Assembly: GCA_027080755.1 (NCBI GenBank)
Contig: JALWQC010000166.1
Span: forward strand, 1,074-7,154
Direction: 5' to 3'
From: Paracoccaceae bacterium
GTDB taxonomy: Bacteria > Pseudomonadota > Alphaproteobacteria > Rhodobacterales > Rhodobacteraceae
Length of the DNA stretch: 6,081 nt
The translations under genes were made by a program, and so were the position numbers. Positions 1 through 5,656 of the stretch are shown here, piece after piece. Within the stretch, counting starts at the first letter, position 1. Each line of letters begins with the position of its first letter. Below the pieces are notes generated by a model. It had not been told where the DNA came from. It saw nothing but the letters and a program-made list of their open reading frames with translations, and searched no databases.

Positions 1-554
1 AATGGGGGCTAGCGGCCCTCATTCATGGTCTGGGCGTTCGTTTGCCGGGAGAGGTAATTTATGTTCCGGAAACTTTTGGGCATGGTTTGGCTCAATTGGG
101 TCTAGGACTGAACGCCTCCAACGCCCTCGAAACCGCCGTTTCCACCGGCTGGACGCACCATGATCCTGGCGGACCGGGCGGTGGCAGCGGGTCGGAAGGT
201 GGTGGGTCTTCTGGCGGCTCGGAAGGTGACGGAGGCGGCACCTATGGCACCGGTAATGACGAATACGGTCTGGACGGATACACGCCTGACGATTGGTATG
301 ACGATACCGGGGCGACACATGGCGACAATTTCGGGGATGGCGACACAACAAATGACGGCTATTGGACCGATGACGGTTGGACCGACCCGAACGGCTATGG
401 CGTGGGGCCGATCATCCTCGACCTGGACGGTGACGGGGTGGAGGTGAATGCCTCGGCGCAGATGAGTTTTGACTGGGACGGGTTTCAGGAGAGCGGGAAC
501 TGGGCAGCGTGCAATCAGAACGCGAGGCTGCGCATGGGGAGGCCAGCGGCGTGA
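1..554 (+). CDS. C-terminal part of an RTX-like, calcium-loop secreted protein (5' end outside window, possibly degraded)
   Basis: The frame is open from base 3 at the left edge, so the start lies outside the window; a TTG at 42 has no ribosome binding site and is not a credible start. Reading from 42, residues 42-75 are a Gly/Ser/Glu linker and 76-120 are rich in Asp, Gly, Trp and Tyr, with a small internal repeat (WTDDG, WTDPN). Residues 122-135 read GPIILDLDGDGVEV, the D-x-D-x-D-G calcium-loop signature found near the C-terminus of many RTX-like and polymorphic-toxin proteins. These normally continue with a FDWDGDGF-type loop and a GW motif. Here that block reads FDWDGF, so two residues are missing, and the protein ends 23 residues later in an unrelated basic tail. 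It is probably a type I-secreted or surface protein whose end is truncated or rearranged. The family call is from motifs only. Confidence 0.6.
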   Translation, partial: WGLAALIHGLGVRLPGEVIYVPETFGHGLAQLGLGLNASNALETAVSTGWTHHDPGGPGGGSGSEGGGSSGGSEGDGGGTYGTGNDEYGLDGYTPDDWYDDTGATHGDNFGDGDTTNDGYWTDDGWTDPNGYGVGPIILDLDGDGVEVNASAQMSFDWDGFQESGNWAACNQNARLRMGRPAA

Positions 555-640
555 TGTTACAGAGAGGAGAAAAAACCTCTTATCCGCGTACAAAGAACTG
601 CCTGTGTTGGGAGTTCAAAGTTTCGGCGACACTATTGGAT

Positions 641-646
641 GGAGGG
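641..646 (+). promoter_or_regulatory. Ribosome binding site fixing the start at 652
   Basis: GGAGGG ends five bases before the ATG at 652. This strong match and spacing support translation of a small protein that length alone would not justify. Confidence 0.6.
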
Positions 647-651
647 TCCCA

Positions 652-813
652 ATGAAGAACAAGAAAGTGATGTGGGATTATGCAATAAAGCTGTTCTTCG
701 TTGCAGTGGCCCTCGGCGGGGCATGGAAAGCGCCAGGGTTTCGCGAGAGCAGATCAATACAGGTTTTTGTTTTTTTATGTGCGCCGTCATCCTTTCCGAT
801 CGGTATTTTTTGA
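652..813 (+). CDS. Small membrane protein, 53 residues (73 if a -1 frameshift operates)
   Basis: The ATG at 652 is preceded by GGAGGG (641-646) at ideal spacing, which is the best evidence that this is a gene. The basic start MKNKKVMWDYAIK leads into a hydrophobic helix (about residues 10-25, LFFVAVALGGAW), then a charged turn (residues 26-35) and a second hydrophobic stretch from residue 36. In the annotated frame it ends as CAPSSFPIGIF at 813. At 771-777 the sequence T TTT TTA lies in the correct phase for -1 slippage. The shifted frame continues to a TAG at 870-872 and gives a more natural protein of 73 residues with a full second helix (VFVFFMCAVIL) and a basic tail (KFFKVVRARLCKWLDRSSR). 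Alternatives are a one-base indel in the T7 run or a decayed gene. Function is unknown. It follows the RTX-like gene end by 97 bases on the same strand. Confidence 0.42.
   Translation: MKNKKVMWDYAIKLFFVAVALGGAWKAPGFRESRSIQVFVFLCAPSSFPIGIF
771..777 (+). other. Candidate -1 frameshift heptamer U UUU UUA
   Basis: In the frame of the ATG at 652 the codons are GTT TTT TTA, so the heptamer T TTT TTA fits the X XXY YYZ rule with zero-frame codons TTT and TTA. A -1 slip would continue at ATG 777 and reach the TAG at 870-872. U UUU UUA is the classic HIV-1 slip sequence. Downstream pairing is weak: GCGCC (781-785) can pair with GGCGC (834-838), and TTGAA/TTCAA arms flank ATTT further on. The same T run is also a common place for sequencing or replication indels. 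Confidence 0.25.
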
Positions 814-907
814 AATTTTTCAAGGTCGTTCGGGCGCGACTATGCAAGTGGCTCGATCGATCAAGCCGTTAGAATAGAATACGCACGTCAGACAGAAGGT
901 ATGGGAA

Positions 908-1048
908 ATGGGAACGAGAATTATTTTGGAAGGATATGGAGTTGGCGTGAAGATTCCTCTCCGGAGTGACATAATATTTCGCGCTGAATTCGATGTAGCG
1001 ACGTTAGAATGGAATATGCTGCATACCGCAGAACAGGAGGCAGAATAA
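908..1048 (+). CDS. Small hypothetical protein, 46 residues
   Basis: The ATG at 908 is the only start after an in-frame stop at 875-877. It has AGAAGG (894-899) eight bases upstream. The product begins MGTRIILEGYGVGVKIPLRS, is mixed polar and hydrophobic without a membrane helix, and ends in an acidic tail (AEQEAE). Its composition looks like a soluble protein with alternating beta-type residues. I do not recognise the family. Its last codons contain AGGAGG (1035-1040), and its TAA (1046-1048) overlaps an in-frame ATA of the next gene, which is what translational coupling looks like. It overlaps the first 40 bases of the membrane protein frame if that gene starts at 1009, so the two starts compete. 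It could be the end of an older, longer gene, or chance. Confidence 0.35.
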   Translation: MGTRIILEGYGVGVKIPLRSDIIFRAEFDVATLEWNMLHTAEQEAE

Positions 1049-1563
1049 AACGTTTTCTCTTCTGCAACCCGCTGGGCGTCCTTGTCCTGACCATCCTGAC
1101 AAGTGATGTGCTCGGGGGGGACATTATCGCCAGCCTTGCCATCTGGCTGAGCGATCACAATTATGCCGGAATTTTTGCCCATGACGGCATGTATGGCACC
1201 GTTTCGGGGATTGGCGACATATGGGTGGTGATCCGCCGGATTTTCGGCATTGGCAGCTGGGTCATCATCTATGTTCCCTATACAATTATCACGCTGGTGG
1301 TCTGGGCAATCGTTTCCCTCGGGGCGGGGCGGGTAGTGACATGCCTCAGCCGGCGGCAACGCTGGGCGGCGGTGCTGGCCATGCTGACGATCCCTGCCTT
1401 TGGTTTCGTTTTCGAGGTGAGCCGCCTGCCCCGGATGATCCTGTTTGCCGGGCCGCTGAATGGCTTTCATCCGCTGACGCCGGTTACAATGACGTTTTTT
1501 GAGACCCTCACCCCGCTGGTTTTCTGGGGGCTGGCCGGAAGGCGGGAGTCGGCGCGGACCTAG
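1009..1563 (+). CDS. Hypothetical multi-pass membrane protein (start uncertain: ATG 1009 or AUA 1045)
   Basis: The product is up to 184 residues with about four membrane segments, counted from the ATG at 1009: roughly 16-32 (continuing weakly to 48), 82-106, 118-136 and 161-177. The C-terminal tail is basic (GRRESART). There is no signal peptide, catalytic motif or family signature that I can name. ATG 1009 is the first ATG after a stop at 985, but no Shine-Dalgarno precedes it and the first 12 residues (MEYAAYRRTGGR) are unlike a membrane protein start. A perfect AGGAGG lies at 1035-1040, and the in-frame codon behind it is ATA 1045, giving a natural start (I/M)KRFLFCNPLGVLVL and 172 residues. 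The gene is the last of the left-hand plus-strand group and converges on the CopD-family gene. An immunity or transport role is possible, but only by position. Confidence 0.6.
   Translation: MEYAAYRRTGGRIKRFLFCNPLGVLVLTILTSDVLGGDIIASLAIWLSDHNYAGIFAHDGMYGTVSGIGDIWVVIRRIFGIGSWVIIYVPYTIITLVVWAIVSLGAGRVVTCLSRRQRWAAVLAMLTIPAFGFVFEVSRLPRMILFAGPLNGFHPLTPVTMTFFETLTPLVFWGLAGRRESART
1035..1040 (+). promoter_or_regulatory. Strong ribosome binding site with no ATG/GTG/TTG behind it
   Basis: AGGAGG is followed by CAGAATAAAA. There is no standard start codon at a usable distance in any frame. The only in-frame candidate for the membrane protein is ATA at 1045-1047, four bases after the motif and overlapping the TAA (1046-1048) of the 46-residue frame. 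Confidence 0.4.
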
Positions 1564-1576
1564 GGTCCTGACCCTA
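1561..1576. terminator. Palindrome containing both convergent stop codons, possible weak bidirectional terminator
   Basis: TAGGGT-CCTG-ACCCTA is a perfect 6-bp inverted repeat with a four-base loop. The left TAG (1561-1563) stops the plus-strand membrane protein. The right CTA (1574-1576) is the TAG stop of the minus-strand CopD-family gene. There is no U-tract on either side, so intrinsic termination would be weak. Confidence 0.35.
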
Positions 1577-2014
1577 ATACCCGCCCGCGTTCAGTCCGAC
1601 GCCGAGGATGACGAACACCACGGACAGCATGGTGACCGGCACGATGTGCCATGCGAATTTCGGCAGGGTTTCGGGGGAAAGCTTCGGCACCACGAAAAAC
1701 CGTGCGCTGACGGCAAAAGCCGCTGTCAGGGCCAACGTGGCCAGTTTCAGGAAAATGGAGGTGTCGGTGAAGGTGTCGAACCGGATCCAGGCGCCGATGT
1801 CCGGTTGCATCTGGTAGGCCAGCCACAGCCCGCTAAGGACCTGCACCAGCAGCGCCGGCATGCCGATTTTTTCAAACCCGCCCTCGAATTCCAGCAGGAT
1901 TTCCGGATCCCGCGCCTTTAGCGCCTTGGGCAGGATCAGGCTGGACAATATCAGATGCCCGCCGGTCCAGATGGTCGCCGCAAGGACATGCAACAGCAGG
2001 ATATAGGGCAGCAT
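1574..2014 (-). CDS. CopD-family four-helix inner membrane protein
   Basis: The product is 146 residues with four predicted membrane helices at about 4-28, 52-70, 87-109 and 120-141. The first helix carries the HVLAATIWTGGHLIL pattern (His9, Trp16, His20) and the last opens AWHIVPV (His123). This spacing of His residues in a compact four-helix bundle resembles the CopD/copper resistance D group and the related heme-binding HemJ-like proteins, so a heme- or copper-linked membrane role is plausible. No partner CopC is present nearby. The minus-strand start has GAGG seven bases upstream (CCCGAAA spacer). It diverges from the alpha/beta hydrolase across 139 bases and converges with the membrane protein on its other side. 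The assignment to a broad family is fairly safe; the substrate is unknown. Confidence 0.75.
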   Translation of the reverse strand: MLPYILLLHVLAATIWTGGHLILSSLILPKALKARDPEILLEFEGGFEKIGMPALLVQVLSGLWLAYQMQPDIGAWIRFDTFTDTSIFLKLATLALTAAFAVSARFFVVPKLSPETLPKFAWHIVPVTMLSVVFVILGVGLNAGGY

Positions 2015-2153
2015 TTCGGGCCTCGTCCGTATTCAGAGTGTTTTAATCAGGTATACCCCTCCTCCAGCAAATGCAAGCCATTCGCAACAAATTCCGACGG
2101 AAAACCCCGCCCCGTGCGTAACACCCCCAGTTCTGTCAACAAGGAGGATACCG
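2015..2153. promoter_or_regulatory. Divergent intergenic region between the CopD-family gene and the hydrolase
   Basis: Both genes start outward from these 139 bases, so promoters for both should lie here. I see a TATACC and a TTAAAA-like box on the minus strand near 2043-2057 with only poor -35 partners (TTGCAT or TTGCTG), and no convincing plus-strand promoter. AAGGAGG (2141-2147), six bases before ATG 2154, is a very strong ribosome binding site for the hydrolase. Confidence 0.35.
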
Positions 2154-3014
2154 ATGCCCGATTTTCTGACCAAGCCGCTTTTGCTGTCTGTGGCCCTGCT
2201 GATGCTGGCCCTGCCCCTCGCCGCCAAGGCCCGAACGCCAAAGGCCGCAACCGCGCCCTACCGCCCCGAGTTGGGGCAAACGTCGCCAACGCTGGATGTC
2301 TACAGTTTCAAGGGGGCCAAAAATGCGCCGGTGGTTGTCTATGTCCACGGCGGCGGCTGGCAGACCGGCGACAAGGCGCATGTGCTGGCCAAGCCGAGGC
2401 ATTTCGCGCAAGGGGGCTATGTGTTTGTCTCGCTGAACTATCGTCTGGTGCCGGATGTGACCGTTGAAACCCAGCTGGAGGACATCGACGCCGCCCTGGG
2501 GTGGGTGACGGCGCATATTGGCGAGTACGGCGGCGATCCGGCCAATATCGTGTTGCTGGGGCATTCCGCCGGTGCGCATCTGGTTACCATGACCGGCGTT
2601 GCCCCCCTGGAACAGGCCGCCGGACTGATCGAAAGCGGCGCGCTTCGCGGGGTGATCAGCAACGACGCCCGCGCCTGTGGCAGCCCCCGCACCGCGACCA
2701 TGGCGGGCGGGCGGCTGGCGGGGGCCTATGTCGCGCCCTTTGGCCAGAATCCCGGGCGCTGGCAACGCCTGTCCCCGCTGACCTATATCACCGGCCCGAA
2801 ACCGCCGTTTCTGGTGCTGTATTCGGGGGCCGGAAACGGGCGCAACCGGCGCGAGATATCCAAAAACTTCGCCAGCCGCCTGCGCGCCGCCGGTGGCATG
2901 GCCGAAACCTTTGACGGCGGGGCCTATAGCCACAGCCAGATGAACAAGGGCATCGGCACCATCCCCGATCTGACGGCCGCGATTGACCGGTTTCTGGCGC
3001 GGGTGACGCAATAA
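2154..3014 (+). CDS. Exported alpha/beta hydrolase (esterase/BD-FAE-like)
   Basis: The product is 286 residues. A signal peptide (Lys7, hydrophobic 9-22, cleavage expected after AAKA at 26) suggests periplasmic location. The mature part is an alpha/beta hydrolase of the esterase/kynurenine-formamidase-like group. HGGGW (65-69) forms the oxyanion loop, NYRLVP is at 95-100, YGGDP at 125-129, and GHSAGAH (136-142) holds the nucleophile Ser138. The catalytic His is probably His260 in SHSQMN. The usual acidic residue after the strand near 219-230 is not seen: FLVLYSGAGNGRN has none, and the nearest later Asp is 254. The protein may therefore use a different acid or have altered activity. It probably cleaves an ester or amide, but the substrate cannot be read from the sequence. 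AAGGAGG at 2141-2147 fixes the start. It converges on guaD with nine bases between the stops and shares no obvious purine role. Confidence 0.85.
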   Translation: MPDFLTKPLLLSVALLMLALPLAAKARTPKAATAPYRPELGQTSPTLDVYSFKGAKNAPVVVYVHGGGWQTGDKAHVLAKPRHFAQGGYVFVSLNYRLVPDVTVETQLEDIDAALGWVTAHIGEYGGDPANIVLLGHSAGAHLVTMTGVAPLEQAAGLIESGALRGVISNDARACGSPRTATMAGGRLAGAYVAPFGQNPGRWQRLSPLTYITGPKPPFLVLYSGAGNGRNRREISKNFASRLRAAGGMAETFDGGAYSHSQMNKGIGTIPDLTAAIDRFLARVTQ

Positions 3015-3023
3015 CCCCGCAGC

Positions 3024-4295
3024 TTACAACATCGCCCTGCCCGCGACATAGGTTTGCACCACGCTGCGGTCGTCGCCGAGGGTTTGCAGCACGAAGAGTT
3101 CCTCGGGCAGGGTTTCCACCGTTTCCATGCGCAGCGCCATTGCCGGTGTTGCGCGGGCGTCCAGCACGACGATATCGGCCTCGGAGCCGGCGGCCAGTGT
3201 GCCGATCTCGGCCTCCAGCCCCAGCGCGCGGGCGTTGCCCAGTGTCAGCATGTAGAAGGCGCGCAGGGGCGGCAGGTTACGGTTTTGCAGCTGGCAGACC
3301 TTGTAGGCCTCGTCCAGCGTGCGCAGCATGGAATAGCTGGTGCCGCCGCCGATATCCGTGGCCAGCGCCATGCGCACCCCGTTTTCCTGCATCCGCCGTT
3401 CGTCAAACAGCCCCGAGCCGATAAACAGGTTCGAGGTCGGGCAGAACACCGCCACCGACCGCGTTTCCCGCATCAGGGCGACCTCGCGCTCCGACAGGTG
3501 GATAGAATGGCCCATCAAGGCGCGCGGGCCGAGCAGGCCGTAGTGGTCGTAAATGCCCAGATAGTCGCGAAAATCCGGATACAGCTCCAGCGTATAGGCG
3601 ATTTCGTCGGTGTTTTCCGACAGATGCGTCTGCATGTAACAGTCCGGGTTTTCCGCCATCAGGGCGCCGGCCACCTCCAGCTGTGCGGGGGTGGAGGTGA
3701 TGGCAAAGCGCGGCGTCACCGCATAAAGCGCCCTGCCCGTCCCGTGCCATTTTTCGATCAGCGCCTTGCTGTCGTCATAGCCCGTTTCCGGCGTATCCAG
3801 CAGCCCTTCGGGGGCGTTGCGATCCATCAGGACCTTGCCACCGATGGCGCGGATGTTGCGGGCGGCGGCGGCGGTGAAGTAGGCCTCGGCGCTGGTTTTA
3901 TGCACGCTGCAATAAGCCACCGGAGTCGTGGTGCCGTTGCGCAGCATTTCGTCGAAATAGGCCGTGGCAATGCGCGCGGCGTGCTCGGGATCGACGAATT
4001 TCATTTCCGCCGGAAAGGTATAGGTGTTCAGCCAGTCCAGCAGCTGCGCCCCGTAAGAGCCGATCACCTGCATCTGGGGGAAATGGTTGTGGGTGTCGAT
4101 AAAGCCCGGCATCAGCAGATGCGGGCGATGGTCGATGACCTCGGCCCCGTTGTCCAGCGCGGCGAAATCCCCCACCGCCACGATGCGCCCCTGGTCCAGC
4201 AGGATCGCCCCGTCCTCTATATAGCGATAGCTGCCGTCCCCGGGGGTTTGCGGCTCATCAAGAAAATCGAACACCCGTCCGCGCAGAATTTTCAT
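3024..4295 (-). CDS. guaD: Guanine deaminase
   Basis: GuaD hydrolyses guanine to xanthine and ammonia in the cytoplasm (EC 3.5.4.3), feeding purine breakdown. The product is 423 residues, normal for the family. It has the amidohydrolase metal set: PGFIDTHNHFPQ (63-74) with His69 and His71, QTHLSEN (222-228) with His224 and Glu227, MGHSIHLSE (261-269) with His263, and ATDIGGGTSYSML (312-324) with the metal Asp314. VTPRFAITS (193-201) matches the substrate-arginine region of guanine deaminases and separates it from cytosine or atrazine-type relatives. The start ATG lies two bases after the puuD stop (TGA CC ATG) with GGAAGG inside the puuD end, so translation is coupled. It is co-transcribed from the promoter upstream of puuD. 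No terminator is visible before the convergent hydrolase stop. Confidence 0.93.
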   Translation of the reverse strand: MKILRGRVFDFLDEPQTPGDGSYRYIEDGAILLDQGRIVAVGDFAALDNGAEVIDHRPHLLMPGFIDTHNHFPQMQVIGSYGAQLLDWLNTYTFPAEMKFVDPEHAARIATAYFDEMLRNGTTTPVAYCSVHKTSAEAYFTAAAARNIRAIGGKVLMDRNAPEGLLDTPETGYDDSKALIEKWHGTGRALYAVTPRFAITSTPAQLEVAGALMAENPDCYMQTHLSENTDEIAYTLELYPDFRDYLGIYDHYGLLGPRALMGHSIHLSEREVALMRETRSVAVFCPTSNLFIGSGLFDERRMQENGVRMALATDIGGGTSYSMLRTLDEAYKVCQLQNRNLPPLRAFYMLTLGNARALGLEAEIGTLAAGSEADIVVLDARATPAMALRMETVETLPEELFVLQTLGDDRSVVQTYVAGRAML

Positions 4296-4297
4296 GG

Positions 4298-5530
4298 TCA
4301 GCCTTCCCGTGCGGTTTCATACCAGCGCGTAATCAGGGCGCGCTCGCTGTTTTCCATATAGGTGACATTGCCCGGCGGCATGGCCCGTGCGCGCCCCGCC
4401 TGCAGGTATATCTGCACCGCATGGCGGGCGATCTGGGCGTCCGTTTCCAGTATCACGTTTTTGGGCGGACGGGTGATACGGTCGTCAAAAAACGGCTCGG
4501 CCGCGTGGCACATGGAACAGCGCCCCAGAACCGTGTCGCGCACCGCCTCGAAATCGGCCGAGGCCACAAGCCGCTGCTCGTCCGGGGTCAGGGCGCTTTC
4601 CTTCACCTCGCCCGTCAGCGGCGCCGGCAGGGTGGACAGCCACATGATCAGCAGGAACAGCACCGTGGTCGCCCCCCACGTCCAGACCGGATTCCCCTTG
4701 CGGGCGTGGCGCGAGTTGAAATAATGCCGGATCGTCACCCCCATCAGGAACACCAGCGAAGCAATGACCCAGTTGTAGTGGGTGGCAAAGGCCAGCGGGT
4801 AGTGGTTCGACAGCATCAGGAAAATCACCGGCAGCGTCAGATAGTTGTTGTGGGTGGAGCGCTGCTTGGCAATCTTGCCGTATTTCGGATCCGGCTTGCG
4901 CCCCGCGATCAGGTCCGCAACCACGATTTTCTGGTTCGGGATGATGGTGATAAAGACGTTTGCGCTCATGATCGTGGCGGTCAGTGCGCCCAGATGCAGG
5001 AAGGCCGCGCGCCCCGAAAACACCTGCGTCAGCCCCCAGGCCAGCGCCACAAGGATGACATAAAGCAGGATCATCAGGCGGGTGTTGTCCTGCCCGAATT
5101 TCGACTTGCACAGCGCGTCATAGGCAAACCAGCCGCCGATAATCACCAGCAGCGAAATCGCAATCGCCCCCCAGACCGGCAATTCCATCACATCCGTATC
5201 GATCATGAACAGATCGGCGCGTGCGTAATAGATCAGCGTCAGCAGGGTAAAGCCCGACAGCCAGGTGGCATAGCTTTCCCATTTGAACCAGGTCAGATGC
5301 TCGGGCATGGCCTCGGGGGCGACCAGATATTTCTGGATGTGGTAGAAACCGCCACCGTGGACCTGCCATTCCTCGCCGTAAGCGCCTTTTGGCAGCCCCT
5401 CGCGGCGGCGCAGCCCCAGATCGAGCGCGATGAAATAGAAGGACGAGCCGATCCAGGCAATCGCCGTGATAATATGCACCCAGCGCGTGCCAAGGGTCAG
5501 CCATTCCATAAGAATCGGGTAGTCGAACAT
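4298..5530 (-). CDS. puuD: Membrane urate hydroxylase with C-terminal cytochrome c domain
   Basis: PuuD oxidises urate to 5-hydroxyisourate and sends the electrons to a fused cytochrome c instead of making peroxide as soluble uricase does. The 410-residue protein has a membrane domain of about eight helices (near 15-36, 86-102, 118-138, 150-170, 176-197, 231-248, 253-266, 285-302). It carries the conserved N-terminal stretch with RWVHIITAIAWIGSSFYFI, the NQKIVVADLIAGR loop (199-211) and the STHNNYLTLPVIFLMLSNHY region (225-244). The C-terminal heme c domain has CSMCH at 338-342 and a likely distal Met384 in RAMPPGN, and should face the periplasm. The start has CAGGAG (plus-strand 5537-5542) at good spacing. 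It is the first gene of the puuD-guaD pair and is divergent from the LysR gene. Confidence 0.93.
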   Translation of the reverse strand: MFDYPILMEWLTLGTRWVHIITAIAWIGSSFYFIALDLGLRRREGLPKGAYGEEWQVHGGGFYHIQKYLVAPEAMPEHLTWFKWESYATWLSGFTLLTLIYYARADLFMIDTDVMELPVWGAIAISLLVIIGGWFAYDALCKSKFGQDNTRLMILLYVILVALAWGLTQVFSGRAAFLHLGALTATIMSANVFITIIPNQKIVVADLIAGRKPDPKYGKIAKQRSTHNNYLTLPVIFLMLSNHYPLAFATHYNWVIASLVFLMGVTIRHYFNSRHARKGNPVWTWGATTVLFLLIMWLSTLPAPLTGEVKESALTPDEQRLVASADFEAVRDTVLGRCSMCHAAEPFFDDRITRPPKNVILETDAQIARHAVQIYLQAGRARAMPPGNVTYMENSERALITRWYETAREG

Positions 5531-5656
5531 GGATATCTCCTGAAGTTTCCCGCCAGACTGCCAGATTTCCCCCGCCGCGTGTAGCCAAAACCGCTTCAGG
5601 CACTTTCAAATATTTTTATAAAATGTTACAGGGGCATTCAGGGTATTGGAGGGGCC
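5531..5656. promoter_or_regulatory. Divergent puuD/LysR control region
   Basis: These 126 bases carry signals for both directions. For LysR, TATAAA at 5617-5622 makes a fair -10 with a weak TTCAGG (5595-5600) 16 bases upstream. For puuD, a minus-strand TTGAAA box (plus 5604-5609) lacks a good -10 at 17 bases. Possible operator elements are T-N11-A at 5611-5623 with ATTTT/AAAAT arms (5612-5616, 5620-5624), which fits the LysR-binding pattern, an inverted pair CCTGAAG (5539-5545) and CTTCAGG (5594-5600) with a further TTCAGG (5637-5642), and a direct repeat CCAGA-CTG-CCAGA (5553-5565). A LysR protein commonly controls a divergent operon from such a region. The individual sites are guesses. Confidence 0.45.

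Noticed and set aside
61..105. Short frame from ATG 61 with an AGAGG ribosome-binding-like motif
   Set aside because: It stops after 14 codons and lies inside the RTX-like coding frame.
559..579. Possible terminator after the RTX-like gene (AGAGG / CCTCT with A-rich loop)
   Set aside because: The stem is only 5 bp with an 8-base loop and no U-tract follows. It is too weak to call.
850..867. 18-base imperfect palindrome GGCTcGAT CG ATCaAGCC
   Set aside because: It has a central mismatch and no T-tract, and lies within the -1 coding frame just before its stop. There is not enough to call a terminator or operator.
820..1470. Minus-strand open frame of 216 codons across the left accessory region
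   Set aside because: It has no ribosome binding site, a random-looking Pro/Asp/His-rich composition, and lies opposite a clearly hydrophobic membrane protein frame.
2136..3011. Minus-strand open frame of 291 codons opposite the hydrolase
   Set aside because: Composition is biased to Gly, Gln, Arg and His, no motif is visible, and it is antisense to a gene with HGGGW and GHSAG motifs.
3054..4361. Plus-strand open frame of 435 codons opposite guaD
   Set aside because: It is rich in His, Arg, Gln and Gly, has no ribosome binding site and lies antisense to a gene with clear catalytic motifs. It is a high-GC shadow frame.
4421..5584. Plus-strand open frame of 387 codons opposite puuD
   Set aside because: It has a shadow-like composition (Arg, Gln, His, Asp), no domain, and lies antisense to puuD, which has strong family evidence.
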